NCBI GenBank assembly: GCA_910585615.1
Contig: CAJUFO010000019.1
Coordinates: 1-60,229 of the forward strand
Direction: 5' to 3'
Length of the DNA: 60,229 nt
Source: an uncultured Acetatifactor sp.
GTDB lineage: Bacteria > Bacillota > Clostridia > Lachnospirales > Lachnospiraceae
The notes below the pieces were generated by a model. The model ran no database searches and was not told the origin of the DNA. It saw nothing but the letters and a program-made list of their open reading frames with translations. Position numbers and translations under genes: made by a program. Of this stretch, positions 51,712 through 60,229 are shown in pieces (the stretch's first letter is position 1; each line of letters begins with the position of its first letter).

Positions 51712-54369
51712 TCACGGCCTGGCCTTTTTCAGCAGGATGCTGTATCTGCCCCGGGAAAATGTCCCCACGTCCAGGAGGCCCTCCCCTGCCATGCGGGCAT
51801 CTGCCTTTCGCTGACCGTTCACCGTCAGCTCCTGCTCCCCTTCTGCTGGAAGCCACACCTGTGCCTGGGTACCGAAAGGAACCTCCAGCTCACAGACGAC
51901 ACCCCCTTTCCCTTTCTTCCAGGCGAAGGAAATCTGTCCGTAGGGACTGGGCACCGTGGCCCGCGCATCCTCCACTCCCTCCGGCAGGCAGGGCCGTATC
52001 CGGATTCTGCGGTAGCCCGGCTCCGTGAAATCGATTCCCGTCAGATACCTGGCAAGCCACTCCTTTACATGGCCCATCATGGCATGGTTCTGAGACCGTT
52101 CCATATCCCAGTATTCCGGCAGGGTAGTGGCTCCCTGGTCTACAAAATACCAGTAGCTGGGCTGGGTGCGGTTGGTGACGATCCGGTGCACCACATCGCT
52201 CCTGCCGTATCGGGCCAGCGCCGTGAATAGCTGCTTCAGCCCCACCTCCCCTGTGGACAGATGGTCGCCTTTCCGGTGCACCTCCTCCACCAGAAGCTCC
52301 ACCGTCCGGGGAATATTCTGCTCCTCCACCACCCCCGCGTACAGAGGGCAGGCGAAGCTTGCCTCGCTGCCGGATCCGTAGACGCCCGTTTCCGGGTGAT
52401 AGAATCGCTTATTGACGGAATGCCGAATTTTTTCTGCCAAATTCCTGTACTCTTCCGCTTCTTTGGGCTTCCCCAACAGCACGGCCGTCCGGGCAGTGAC
52501 ATCCACGATATTGTAGAATGCACAGCTCCCCACCAGCTCCCTGGGCGTTGTAGTGTCGAAAGCGCCCCAGTCGCCCATCTGGATGTGGTATAAAATATAC
52601 TTGTCCGGCCTGGTCTCCTCCTCCAGGTAAGACACATACCGCTTCATGGCGGGATATGCCTCTTCCAGCAATCCGGTATCCCCGTAAGCCTCATAGTAGT
52701 CCCATGGCATCAGGGCGCAGACGCCGCTCCAGTTGGGGTCGTGGGCCAGCTCGCTGATCCTCTGGAACTCCGGCGCGATAGCGGGGATATAGCCGTTTGC
52801 ATACTGGGAATCCAGGATGTCCCGCAGGATTTTGCCCATCCATGCCCTGATGTCATAGCTCTGGGACATGGAGAAGAACATCAGGTTCGTGGTCTCCAGC
52901 CACCCCAGCTTCTCAATCTGTGGGCAGTCCGTGAAGACGCTCATCATATTACACTCTATCGAACGCGTGGTGATTCTGTCAATAGCGGAGAGGACTTTAT
53001 CCGAGCTCTCGAAGCTGCCGGTCTGCTCATTCAGGACCCGAAGGCGATACCCTCGAAAACTGTCCCTGTCCGGCACGCCGGGGAAGCCCTCCACCTCCAG
53101 GTAGCGGAAGCCATGGTAGCAGAATCTGGGCTGCCATTCCTCCGCCCCCTTTCCCCTGATCCAATAGGTGTTGCAGATTGTCCCGGGATCCCCCTGGGTA
53201 CAGCTGTACTGATCTACGCCTCCGTCCTCTCCCAGGGTCTCCGCCGGGTATATGACGATTTTCCGCCCGGCCATATCCGGCGTGGTATCCCGCAGAATCA
53301 GCTTCTCAAAGCCCGCGCTGTTCTTTCCCATATCTACGATATAACGGCCACTTCCAATCTGCCAGACAGCTATTGGCACCAGCTCCTCCACGATGCCGAT
53401 AGGCGGCGTGTTCCTGGCCGTCAGTCTTCCGGCGGGCGGCTGCTTTTCCACAGCATGCTGCCAGTTTCCATAGGAACAGCCCGGCTCGCACCAGCCGTCT
53501 ATCTCCAGGCGCCCGTCATAGTCCTCCCCGCCGTACCAGTTGGAGAATACCAGAGGGCCTGCCGCATACTGCCAGCTTTCATCCGTCACGATCCTCTGGA
53601 CGCTGCCGTCCCCGTACCAGATCTCCAGCTGGAAGATTCCCTTGGCGTCCCCGTAGAATCCGGAGTCCTTCTCCCGCCAGCCGTCGGTCTTCTGGTAGCG
53701 GGCGGGCAGCGTATAGACCTCCTCATAATTCCGGTATTGGCCGTTCCCCAGCCAGAAGCCCAGCACGTTCTCCCCCGGGCGCAGCTTCCCGTCCAGGCTC
53801 CATGTCTTATAATAGACGGTTTTTCGATAATCAGAATCCCATGGTTCGTAGTAATCCCGGTCTGTCTTCTCACCGTTGAGGAATACATCCGCCAGCCCCA
53901 GGCCGCAGCCATAGAGGCGCGCTTTCTTTATTTCCCCTTCTTTTACATGGAAGGACTTCCGGAACAGCGGCGTCGCGTCCTCCTCTTTGTGCCTACCGAT
54001 CCACCGGGCCTCCCAGTCCGTCTCCTCCAATAGCCCCATCTCGAACCAGGCCGCCTCGCTCCAGTCCGTCTGCTGCCCGCAATCGTCCCAGGCCATGACG
54101 CGCCAGTAGATCCGCTCCCTGCTTTCCGGCCTCCTGCCGCCGTAGCGTATGCCGAAGGGCCTTTCTCCGGAAACCTTTCCGGAATCCCAGGCATCGGCCT
54201 TCCCTCTCTCCAGGGCCTCCAGGCTGCCCGCTGCCTGAATCCTCCAGGCGCTCTGGAACCGGCTAACCTCCCCCTCGTCCACCTCCCATCTCCAGGAGAA
54301 GACAGGATGAGAGTCTTCCAGTCCCAATGGATTTTTCGTATATTGTGTCATTAAATCTATCAGCTTCAT
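51712..54369 (-). CDS. GH78 alpha-L-rhamnosidase
   Basis: This 885-residue protein has N-terminal beta domains (TQYTKNPLGLEDSHPVFSWR, ARLYGCGLGLADVFLNGEKT) followed by an (alpha/alpha)6 barrel. The catalytic region FTDCPQIEKLGWLETTNLMF corresponds to the family TDCPQRDERLGW motif and supplies the general acid Glu; later PEYWDMERSQNHAMMGHVKE matches the conserved late segment. GH78 enzymes invert and release terminal L-rhamnose. No signal peptide is seen, so it is cytoplasmic and acts after import. AGGAG precedes the ATG. It is the last gene of the lipoprotein-LplB-LplC-GH78 operon, which implies that the transporter brings in rhamnosylated oligosaccharides. Confidence 0.93.
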   Translation of the reverse strand: MKLIDLMTQYTKNPLGLEDSHPVFSWRWEVDEGEVSRFQSAWRIQAAGSLEALERGKADAWDSGKVSGERPFGIRYGGRRPESRERIYWRVMAWDDCGQQTDWSEAAWFEMGLLEETDWEARWIGRHKEEDATPLFRKSFHVKEGEIKKARLYGCGLGLADVFLNGEKTDRDYYEPWDSDYRKTVYYKTWSLDGKLRPGENVLGFWLGNGQYRNYEEVYTLPARYQKTDGWREKDSGFYGDAKGIFQLEIWYGDGSVQRIVTDESWQYAAGPLVFSNWYGGEDYDGRLEIDGWCEPGCSYGNWQHAVEKQPPAGRLTARNTPPIGIVEELVPIAVWQIGSGRYIVDMGKNSAGFEKLILRDTTPDMAGRKIVIYPAETLGEDGGVDQYSCTQGDPGTICNTYWIRGKGAEEWQPRFCYHGFRYLEVEGFPGVPDRDSFRGYRLRVLNEQTGSFESSDKVLSAIDRITTRSIECNMMSVFTDCPQIEKLGWLETTNLMFFSMSQSYDIRAWMGKILRDILDSQYANGYIPAIAPEFQRISELAHDPNWSGVCALMPWDYYEAYGDTGLLEEAYPAMKRYVSYLEEETRPDKYILYHIQMGDWGAFDTTTPRELVGSCAFYNIVDVTARTAVLLGKPKEAEEYRNLAEKIRHSVNKRFYHPETGVYGSGSEASFACPLYAGVVEEQNIPRTVELLVEEVHRKGDHLSTGEVGLKQLFTALARYGRSDVVHRIVTNRTQPSYWYFVDQGATTLPEYWDMERSQNHAMMGHVKEWLARYLTGIDFTEPGYRRIRIRPCLPEGVEDARATVPSPYGQISFAWKKGKGGVVCELEVPFGTQAQVWLPAEGEQELTVNGQRKADARMAGEGLLDVGTFSRGRYSILLKKARP

Positions 54370-54431
54370 TTCTTTTTTCTCCTATTTAAAGTCGCTGCGA
54401 GAAAGCGCTAAAGGGTAAAGTCACTCTATCC

Positions 54432-55313
54432 TTACCCCTTCACGGAGCCAACCACGATTCCCTTCACGAAATATTTCTGCACGAACGGGTATACCACCAG
54501 CACGGGCAGCATGCCCATGAAAATCTGGGCGCATCTGACAGTCCTGTCGGAAATGTTCTGGAGGGCCTGCAGGTCTCCCGCCCCAATCAGCGCCATATCC
54601 CGCTTCACCACCACGGTCTGCAGATAGGAGGCCAGCGGGTAGTTCTGGGAGAAATTGGAGAATAGAAGCCCGTCAAACCAGCTGTTCCAGTGGCCCACAA
54701 AGGTGAACAGGGAAATGGTGGCGATGCTGGGCAGGGCGCAGGGCACATAAATCCGGAAGCAAGTCTGGAGATGCCCCGCCCCGTCAATCTGGGCCGCCTC
54801 CTCCAGTTCCCTGGGAATCCCCCGGAAGAAATTCAGCATCAGCACCACATTGTACACGGACACGGCAATGGGCAGGATCAGTGCCCAGATACTGTCCATC
54901 ATCTTCAGGTTCTGAATCAGGATATAGCCCGGAATCAGGCCGCCTGAGAACAGCATAGTGAAGAAGAATAACCACACATACACTGTCCGGAACCGGAACC
55001 TGTCCGCTTCCTTGGACAAAGGATAGGCAATCAGGATGGTCAGGAGCATGGACAGGGGCACCCCGATTCCTACCCGCTGCAGGGAACGCAGCACCGCATT
55101 CCAGAACTCCTTTCTGCCCGCCACATACTGATAGGAATAGGTGGTGAACTCCACGGGCAAAAGCTTCACCAGCCCGGCGGCAGCAGCCGTATTGCTGGAA
55201 AAGGACAGGGCCAGCACATGGATTACCGGCAGCAGGCATACCGCCGTCAGCAAAAACATGATACAATAGTTGATGATTTCAAATACAATCCTGCTAACTG
55301 TTTTTTTCTGCAT
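54432..55313 (-). CDS. Sugar ABC permease, LplC/MalG type
   Basis: This 293-residue six-helix permease has the EAA loop ELEEAAQIDGAGHLQTCFRI then YVPCALPS, and C-terminus KYFVKGIVVGSVKG, almost the same as the LplC protein at 39771-40658. The ATG at 55313 has AAGGAGG 5 bases upstream and starts 10 bp after the LplB-type gene; the longer open frame upstream runs through that gene and is not real. It partners the LplB-type permease and the lipoprotein upstream and is followed by the GH78 gene. Confidence 0.95.
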   Translation of the reverse strand: MQKKTVSRIVFEIINYCIMFLLTAVCLLPVIHVLALSFSSNTAAAAGLVKLLPVEFTTYSYQYVAGRKEFWNAVLRSLQRVGIGVPLSMLLTILIAYPLSKEADRFRFRTVYVWLFFFTMLFSGGLIPGYILIQNLKMMDSIWALILPIAVSVYNVVLMLNFFRGIPRELEEAAQIDGAGHLQTCFRIYVPCALPSIATISLFTFVGHWNSWFDGLLFSNFSQNYPLASYLQTVVVKRDMALIGAGDLQALQNISDRTVRCAQIFMGMLPVLVVYPFVQKYFVKGIVVGSVKG

Positions 55314-55323
55314 GCCGTCCTCC

Positions 55324-56250
55324 TTAGAAAATGCGGTAATCCGCAAACTTATATGCCAGGAAATAAGATACCGAAATGAAGATCGTGGAGACCACCGACT
55401 TGAACATGCCCACCGCCGTGGCAGGGCCGTACTGGGCATCGATGACGCCCATCCGGTACACGAAGGTGTCGATGATGTCGCCGCTCTCGTAGACCGCCGG
55501 GCTGTAGAGGTTGAATATCTGGTCAAAGCCAGCGTTCAGCACATTACCCAGGCTCATCACCAGCATCAGCACGATGATCATCCGCATGCCGGGCAGGGTC
55601 ACATGCCAGGTCTGCTGCCATCTGCCTGCTCCATCGATTCTGGCCGCCTCGTACAGCTCCGTGTCTATCCCCAGGATGGCCGCCAGGTAGACGATGGCGC
55701 CGTACCCGAAATTCTTCCAGATATCCGACCATATGGCCGTAGTACGGAAGTACCGGTTGTCCCCCAGGAAGAATATGCTGTCCAGCCCCAGGCTGTTCAG
55801 GGCCTGGTTGACGATGCCGCCAGTGGAGAGCACGTCCACCAGGATGCCCCCCAAGATGACCCAGGACATGAAATAGGGGAGGTAGCAGATGGTCTGTACG
55901 AACTTGCTCACCCTCACGGACCGGATTTCGTTCAAAAGCAATGCGAACACAATCGGCACCAGCAGCCCCAGCACAATCTTCCAGAACGCGATGATGATGG
56001 TATTCTGCAAGGCCCTGTTGAAGCCCGGCAGGCTGAATACGAAGCGGAAGTTCTCCAGCCCGCACCATTTCTGGTCCCCGAACAGCCCCTTGCTGGGAAT
56101 GAAATCCTGGAAAGCCATCACCAGCCCTCCCATGGGCACATAGCTGAACAGCAGCACCAATGCCAGCCCGGGCAGAATCATGAAATGCAGCGGCAGCTCC
56201 CGCCGGAACATGGCGGCGTTGTATTTCCTTTTATAGCCCTTTTTCTTCAT
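55324..56250 (-). CDS. Sugar ABC permease, LplB type
   Basis: This 308-residue six-helix permease has the LplB signature FSYVPMGGLVMAFQDFIP and the EAA loop ELYEAARIDGAGRWQQTWHV then TLPGM. GAGGAGTGAACATAG precedes the ATG. It lies 149 bp after the binding-protein gene, with hairpins in the gap, and 10 bp before the LplC-type gene. Confidence 0.95.
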   Translation of the reverse strand: MKKKGYKRKYNAAMFRRELPLHFMILPGLALVLLFSYVPMGGLVMAFQDFIPSKGLFGDQKWCGLENFRFVFSLPGFNRALQNTIIIAFWKIVLGLLVPIVFALLLNEIRSVRVSKFVQTICYLPYFMSWVILGGILVDVLSTGGIVNQALNSLGLDSIFFLGDNRYFRTTAIWSDIWKNFGYGAIVYLAAILGIDTELYEAARIDGAGRWQQTWHVTLPGMRMIIVLMLVMSLGNVLNAGFDQIFNLYSPAVYESGDIIDTFVYRMGVIDAQYGPATAVGMFKSVVSTIFISVSYFLAYKFADYRIF

Positions 56251-56307
56251 CTATGTTCACTCCTCTCCGGGCGCGGCGCGCCCTTGCCTGCGGTTCTGCG
56301 CACAAAA

Positions 56308-56346
56308 GAATGCGGCATTCAATCCTTTCGGACTTCACGCCGCATC
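56308..56346 (-). other. Intergenic hairpins between binding-protein and permease genes
   Basis: TGCGGC (56311-56316) pairs with GCCGCA (56339-56344), with an inner TCC/GGA pair; a second hairpin GCCTG/CAGGC lies at about 56358-56374. On the minus-strand transcript they follow the lipoprotein stop and precede the permease ribosome binding site. Such hairpins often protect the binding-protein mRNA so that it exceeds the permease mRNA. Confidence 0.5.
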
Positions 56347-56399
56347 CCTTTGTCAAAGGCCTGTAGCCCCGCAGGCTTCAAAAATATATATGCTCCTGT

Positions 56400-58109
56400 T
56401 TACCTGGTCTGATACCAGTCGTTCACTTCCTGGATGATCTGCTCTCCGCCCGCAGCCTTCCAGCTTTCGATGACAGAGTCGTATTCATCTACGCTCATCT
56501 GCCCGGAGATGATTCTCACGATGGCTTCGTCCAGCATAGCCTCCAGGGTGCCGGATTTGCTGGTCATGGTGTCCGTGGGCGCACCGTAGAACTCGTCATA
56601 GACCAGATTGCCCGCCTCCTGATAGCCAATAAGTACAGTCTGGGAGCCTCCCTCGTTGAATTCGATGTTCCAGCCCCACAGGCTCCTGTCCCCGTCCAGG
56701 TTAGCCTTGCAGTAATTGTACATATTGGTCTCTTCGCCGTTCATGCTCTCGGTGGAGCCGTCCGCCATGGCGGCAATCACCTTTCCTGTGGTAATCTGGT
56801 TCTTGTTGGGCGTGTTCAGGGACACGGGAGACAGTCTCCAGAGCCCTTCCATGTCCCCGCCGGGATTGATGTACTTGGCATATTCGGCGGTGTCGTCGCC
56901 AAAGCTCTTCTCGCAGTACAGGTTCAGCATCTCGATGAACTTCTCAGGATGCTCGCACTTGGCGCTGACTACATACCAGCTGCTGGTGGCCATCCGGATG
57001 CCCGGCTCCACCACAGCGCCCTCAGCGGAGGGAATGATGGAGAAGGGCCTCCAGTCCGCCTCCGGATCTGCGGAAGCGCTGTCCTGCAAAGGGTACAGCC
57101 CATAGGCATGCCATGCGTACACCACGCCGCATTTCCCTGCCACCAGGGGCTCGATGGAAGCTGCGTCATCCTTTACGTAGAACTCCTTGTCCAACAGGCC
57201 CTCCTGGTACCACTGGGCCAGCTTTGCCAGGGGCTCCTTCATGTCCGCGGTGGCCTTGTCGTACTGGAGCCTTCCGTCCTCCGCCACTGTCCAGTAGCCG
57301 GGATATACGCCGTAGCCATGGAAGAATCCGGGAATGTTAGCTGTATTGCCGATCCGCATGCCCACCGCTCCGTCACCGGCGATGTCCCCGAAAGCTTTCA
57401 TCACAGCCTCCAGCTCATCGATGGATTTCGGTGCTTCCAGATTTGCTTTGTCCAGCCAGTCCTGCCTAATCCACAGCATGTCGGCTGTCTCTATGTCGCA
57501 GTCCACGAAAGGGAAGCCGTACTGCACGCCGTCAAAGGTAGCGGCTTCGATACATTGCGGGCCTGCGTCCTCAATCAGTTTCTTGAGCCTGTCACTGGCA
57601 TACTGCTCAAAATAGGGCGCGATGTCCACAATCAGCCCCGCGTCGGCCATCTGCTTCATGGTAGTCTTGTCCACCTGGCACACGTCCGGGATGTCTCCCG
57701 AGGCAATGGCGCCGTTGAGCTTCTGCTTCCCCTGGTCGCCGTCCGTGGCCACCCATTTGTAGACCACCTGCACGCCCACCTCGTCCGCGTACAGGTCGTT
57801 CCAGAGATTGTCCTCCCAGCTGGCATCAATCTGGGCGAAGATGTTGGACTCGATAGAGGCGTCAGTAGTCCTGGCGAAGGAGATGGGAATCAGCTCTCCC
57901 TCCTGGCCGCCGTCCTCCGTATCCGTCCCTTCCGCGCCGCTCTCCTGTGCCGAATCCCCGGCTGCATCCGCCTGGGACGTACCGGATCCCTGTGCCGGCT
58001 GACTGGTTTCATTTGTCCCCCCGCCAGTGCCGCAGCCTGTGAGCAGCCCCGCCGCCATGACGATTCCGGCCAGTGCCGCGCCGCATGCCTTGAATGATTG
58101 TTTCCTCAT
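56400..58109 (-). CDS. Extracellular solute-binding lipoprotein (oligosaccharide ABC importer)
   Basis: This 569-residue lipoprotein has a signal peptide with lipobox LTGC (Cys26), a low-complexity Gly/Ser/Asp linker to about residue 70, then a sugar-binding-protein fold (LNGAIASGDIPDVCQVDKTT, DMLWIRQDWLDKANLEAPKS). GGGAGG lies 6 bases before the ATG at 58109; the 12 codons upstream run into an inserted palindromic element and are not homologous. First gene of the importer-GH78 operon, probably for rhamnose-containing oligosaccharides. Its promoter appears to lie beyond the element, so the element is transcribed as part of the 5' leader. Confidence 0.92.
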   Translation of the reverse strand: MRKQSFKACGAALAGIVMAAGLLTGCGTGGGTNETSQPAQGSGTSQADAAGDSAQESGAEGTDTEDGGQEGELIPISFARTTDASIESNIFAQIDASWEDNLWNDLYADEVGVQVVYKWVATDGDQGKQKLNGAIASGDIPDVCQVDKTTMKQMADAGLIVDIAPYFEQYASDRLKKLIEDAGPQCIEAATFDGVQYGFPFVDCDIETADMLWIRQDWLDKANLEAPKSIDELEAVMKAFGDIAGDGAVGMRIGNTANIPGFFHGYGVYPGYWTVAEDGRLQYDKATADMKEPLAKLAQWYQEGLLDKEFYVKDDAASIEPLVAGKCGVVYAWHAYGLYPLQDSASADPEADWRPFSIIPSAEGAVVEPGIRMATSSWYVVSAKCEHPEKFIEMLNLYCEKSFGDDTAEYAKYINPGGDMEGLWRLSPVSLNTPNKNQITTGKVIAAMADGSTESMNGEETNMYNYCKANLDGDRSLWGWNIEFNEGGSQTVLIGYQEAGNLVYDEFYGAPTDTMTSKSGTLEAMLDEAIVRIISGQMSVDEYDSVIESWKAAGGEQIIQEVNDWYQTR

Positions 58110-58137
58110 GTTTGACCTCCCTTTTGCTGATTTTATA

Positions 58138-58231
58138 CTGCACACCAGTTAAACTTACAGTACAACCCGACTGCAGACCGCCAGCCAGGCATTTTCCTGA
58201 AGGCATCACTGTAAATCCTGACGGTCTACAG
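58138..58231. mobile_element. 94-bp palindromic insertion element, copy B
   Basis: The element begins CTGCACACCAG and ends GGTCTACAG, flanked by TATA at 58134-58137 and 58232-58235. It shares CAACCCGACTGCA, CGCCAGCCA and GTAAAT-CTG with copy A at the same spacing. Positions 58171-58184 pair with 58218-58231 (12 of 14), although the stem bases differ from copy A. It lies in the presumed 5' leader of the binding-protein gene, 28 bp before its start codon. Confidence 0.75.
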
Positions 58232-58268
58232 TATATTTTCTTCAGAAAACCGTTCCTCTGATAATCTG

Positions 58269-58297
58269 ATTATAGGTCTGTATCGACCTCGCGTCAC
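58269..58297 (-). promoter_or_regulatory. Probable promoter of the binding-protein/GH78 operon
   Basis: On the minus strand GTGACG (58292-58297), 17 bases, TATAAT (58269-58274). Transcription from here would put the 94-bp element in the leader. Confidence 0.5.
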
Positions 58298-58445
58298 TGG
58301 CTATTTGATTGGTTTATTTTGACCTTTTGTACATGGGCGGTCTCCACCCTGTCCGTGCGGCGTTCATCCGATAGGGGACTGCCCTCCTGATAGATGCCCT
58401 CATAGACCACCAGTGCGTAGTTTTTTGCGCCCCCCGACAAATCTC
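58294..58445 (-). other. Possible gene remnant ending at 58294
   Basis: The minus frame reads KNYALVVYEGIYQEGSPLSD, then ERRTDRVETAHVQKVKINQ to a stop. It has protein-like composition but no recognised family, and upstream it merges into the shadow of the AAA gene's start. It may be the 3' end of a deleted gene. Confidence 0.25.
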
Positions 58446-58451
58446 TTTTGC

Positions 58452-58481
58452 TTGTAAACGCGTGAGGGTATGTGGTATAAT
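58452..58481 (+). promoter_or_regulatory. Promoter of the AAA/PD-(D/E)XK gene
   Basis: TTGTAA (58452-58457), 18 bases, TATAAT (58476-58481), 44 bp before the start codon. Confidence 0.6.
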
Positions 58482-58525
58482 ATTGACTCAGAAAGGAACT
58501 GGTATGGCGAAAGGAGGTCTGCCAT

Positions 58526-60187
58526 ATGCCTGATGATGGAAAAAAGGCGCTCCCGGTGGGGATAGAGTTCTTCCGGGACTTCAAGTCGAAGGATTATTAC
58601 TATGTGGATAAGACGGCATTCATCGCCGAGCTCTTAAGGACGAAAGGTGCCGTGAACCTTTTTACCAGACCCAGGCGCTTCGGGAAGAGCCTGAACATGA
58701 ACATGTTCCGATGTTTTTTTGAGATTGGGGCGGATGCCTCCCTGTTCGAGGGGCTGGCCATTTCCAGGGAGATAGAGCTGTGTGAGCAGCACATGGGGAA
58801 GTACCCTGTCATACACTTAAGCCTGAAGGACGTGGAGGGCGGGGATTATGAAGCTGCGCTAAAAATGCTGGCGGGGATTATGAAGCAGGAGGCCCGCAGG
58901 CATCAGTATCTCCTGGACAGCAGCAGGCTTACGGAGATAGACAAGGAGTCTCTAAAGCAGCTTTATGCTCCCTGTCTGGACGAGGATACCGTAAAAAGAA
59001 GCCTAAATCTTCTTTCAGAACTGCTTGGCAAGCACTATGGCCGCCGGGTGGTGATTCTAATCGATGAGTATGACGTGCCCCTGGACAAGGCCTATCAGGA
59101 AGGTTATTACTCACAGATGGTCAAGCTGATCCGCTCCTTCCTCAGCCAGGCCCTCAAGACCAACGAGAGCCTTGATTTCGCAGTGCTCACCGGATGCCTG
59201 CGTATTGCAAGGGAGAGCATCTTCACAGGCCTGAACAACTTCAAGGTGCGCTCCATATCCGATGAGCAGTGCGCGGAGTATTTCGGCTTCACGGACAGTG
59301 AGGTAAAAGAGATGCTCCGGTATTACGGCGCAGAAGACCGTTTTCCGGACATGAAGGAATGGTATGACGGCTACCATTTCGGGAATGTGGACGTCTACTG
59401 CCCCTGGGACGTGATCAACCAGTGCGACCTGCTGCGTGTGTCAAAGGATGCCCCCATGAGGCCCCACTGGGAAAACAGCAGCAGCAACGCCATCGTCAGG
59501 GACATCCTGGAGAAGGCCACCGAGGCCACCAAAGCCGAGATCGAGGCTCTGATCTCCGGCGAGGCGGTGGAGAAGGAGATCATCCCGGAGCTGGCCTACA
59601 CCGACCTGGACAACAAGAACGCGAATATCCGCCAGACCTATCTGTGGAGCGTCCTTTACGCTACGGGATATCTGACCGATGCCGCAAGGCCGGAGGGCGG
59701 GCGGCATAAGCTGGTAATCCCGAATATGGAAGTCCGCAGAATCTATGAGACCAAAATCCGCACATGGTTCGAGAATCAGGTGACGGGCAATCACGAGCGG
59801 TGGGAGCGGTTCTGCACGGCGGTCAAAGGAGGCGACGCACAGGCCGTGGAGGATCTGTTCGGCGCGTTCCTGGCAGAGTCCATCAGCATCCGGGACACCG
59901 CGGTGCGGAAGGCCAAGAAGGAGAACTTCTACCATGGCATGTTCCTGGGCCTCCTGCGGGCTGAAGGCAGCTGGATCGTAAAGTCCAGTGCCGAGTCCGG
60001 TACGGGCTACTCCGACATCCTCCTCATGGCTCCCCGCGAAAGGATTGGATGCGTCATCGAGGTGAAGTACGCTGAGAAAGGCGCCTTTGACGCGGCCTGC
60101 CGGGAGGCCATGGAGCAGATCGAGACCCATGAATATACCGAGCTGCTGCGGAGCGAGGGCATGGAGACAATCCATAAGGAATTGTAG
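58526..60187 (+). CDS. AAA-ATPase-like / PD-(D/E)XK nuclease protein (PF09820-PF08011 type), short C-terminus
   Basis: In this 553-residue protein the N-terminal AAA-like domain has FTRPRRFGKSLNMNMFRCFF as the P-loop variant and VVILIDEYDVPLDKAY as Walker B. The middle has EWYDGYHFGNVDVYCPWDVI. The C-terminal nuclease domain has GTGYSDILLMAPRERIGCVI followed by EVKYAEKG (Asp...Glu-x-Lys). Function is unproven; the family is multicopy in gut anaerobes and may be a mobile or defence-related nuclease. AAAGGAGG lies 8 bases before the ATG. The protein ends IHKEL*, whereas the fragment at 49999-50448 continues with KYGLACFRKSCRVTYEKE, so about 15 residues are lost at the 3' end. The remaining 42 bp of the window hold nothing recognisable. 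Confidence 0.85.
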   Translation: MPDDGKKALPVGIEFFRDFKSKDYYYVDKTAFIAELLRTKGAVNLFTRPRRFGKSLNMNMFRCFFEIGADASLFEGLAISREIELCEQHMGKYPVIHLSLKDVEGGDYEAALKMLAGIMKQEARRHQYLLDSSRLTEIDKESLKQLYAPCLDEDTVKRSLNLLSELLGKHYGRRVVILIDEYDVPLDKAYQEGYYSQMVKLIRSFLSQALKTNESLDFAVLTGCLRIARESIFTGLNNFKVRSISDEQCAEYFGFTDSEVKEMLRYYGAEDRFPDMKEWYDGYHFGNVDVYCPWDVINQCDLLRVSKDAPMRPHWENSSSNAIVRDILEKATEATKAEIEALISGEAVEKEIIPELAYTDLDNKNANIRQTYLWSVLYATGYLTDAARPEGGRHKLVIPNMEVRRIYETKIRTWFENQVTGNHERWERFCTAVKGGDAQAVEDLFGAFLAESISIRDTAVRKAKKENFYHGMFLGLLRAEGSWIVKSSAESGTGYSDILLMAPRERIGCVIEVKYAEKGAFDAACREAMEQIETHEYTELLRSEGMETIHKEL

Positions 60188-60229
60188 AAAAATAATTGCT
60201 TAAATTTGAAGCATATGTTATAGTTGGTT

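Noticed and set aside
54432..55526. Longer 364-residue form of the LplC-type permease
   Set aside because: The extra 71 residues are read from inside the LplB gene; the ATG at 55313 has a perfect ribosome binding site.

Overview
The window looks like part of a chromosome from a gut Lachnospiraceae-type Firmicute (inference). The grounds are AGGAGG-type ribosome binding sites on most genes, LplB/LplC-type sugar ABC transporters with single-lipoprotein binding proteins, many glycoside hydrolases, GntR/LacI-hybrid and AraC regulators, Rpn and AAA/PD-(D/E)XK selfish-type genes, and Tn916/Tn1549-like conjugative-element debris. Most of the sequence is GC-rich. The stretch at about 14.5-20.6 kb is visibly richer in A+T and reads as imported.

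Left end (1-7.6 kb, minus strand): a truncated tRNA-Glu with its promoter, then a nitrilase-fold hydrolase, a GH27 glycosidase, a heparinase II/III-like protein, a TVP38/DedA membrane protein and a GH51 arabinofuranosidase. An orphan YefM/Phd antitoxin follows. At 7.7-10.8 kb lies a decayed NRPS (C-A-T-reductase) with a large in-frame deletion and a homopolymer frameshift, divergent from a small XRE regulator with a large palindrome between them.

Mobile region (11.3-20.6 kb): a VirD4/TcpA coupling-protein fragment, an Rpn nuclease, TnpW and a DnaC-like loader; then a cargo cassette of TetR, two half-ABC exporters and a KTR zinc-ribbon protein; then a frameshifted sigma factor and an HTH_16 protein of the Tn916 orf7/orf8 type. 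No integrase or complete relaxase is present, so it is a remnant.

Middle (20.6-28.2 kb): an ArsR-regulated ABC exporter, a small protein, a DUF1266 lipoprotein, YbaK, a fragment of an AAA/PD-(D/E)XK gene, an AAA_14/DUF4143 ATPase with a 33-bp-period upstream repeat, and an EEP-fold hydrolase.

Glycan locus (28.3-46.3 kb): two different GH38 alpha-mannosidases, a large GH42-like protein of uncertain family, a heterodimeric ABC exporter, and an LplB-LplC-lipoprotein importer divergent from a GntR/LacI-hybrid regulator. Together these suggest uptake and trimming of mannose-containing glycans (inference).

Right end (46.3-60.2 kb): an AAA/PD-(D/E)XK pseudogene interrupted by a 95-bp palindromic insertion element, an AraC/GH4 pair, a second AAA/PD-(D/E)XK fragment, an AraC gene with a C6-tract frameshift, a lipoprotein-LplB-LplC-GH78 rhamnosidase operon whose leader carries a second copy of the 95-bp element, and a nearly full-length AAA/PD-(D/E)XK gene. 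The most novel-looking signal is the 94/95-bp element: two diverged copies, each flanked by TATA duplications, with compensatory changes in the stem and in a third, competing arm.
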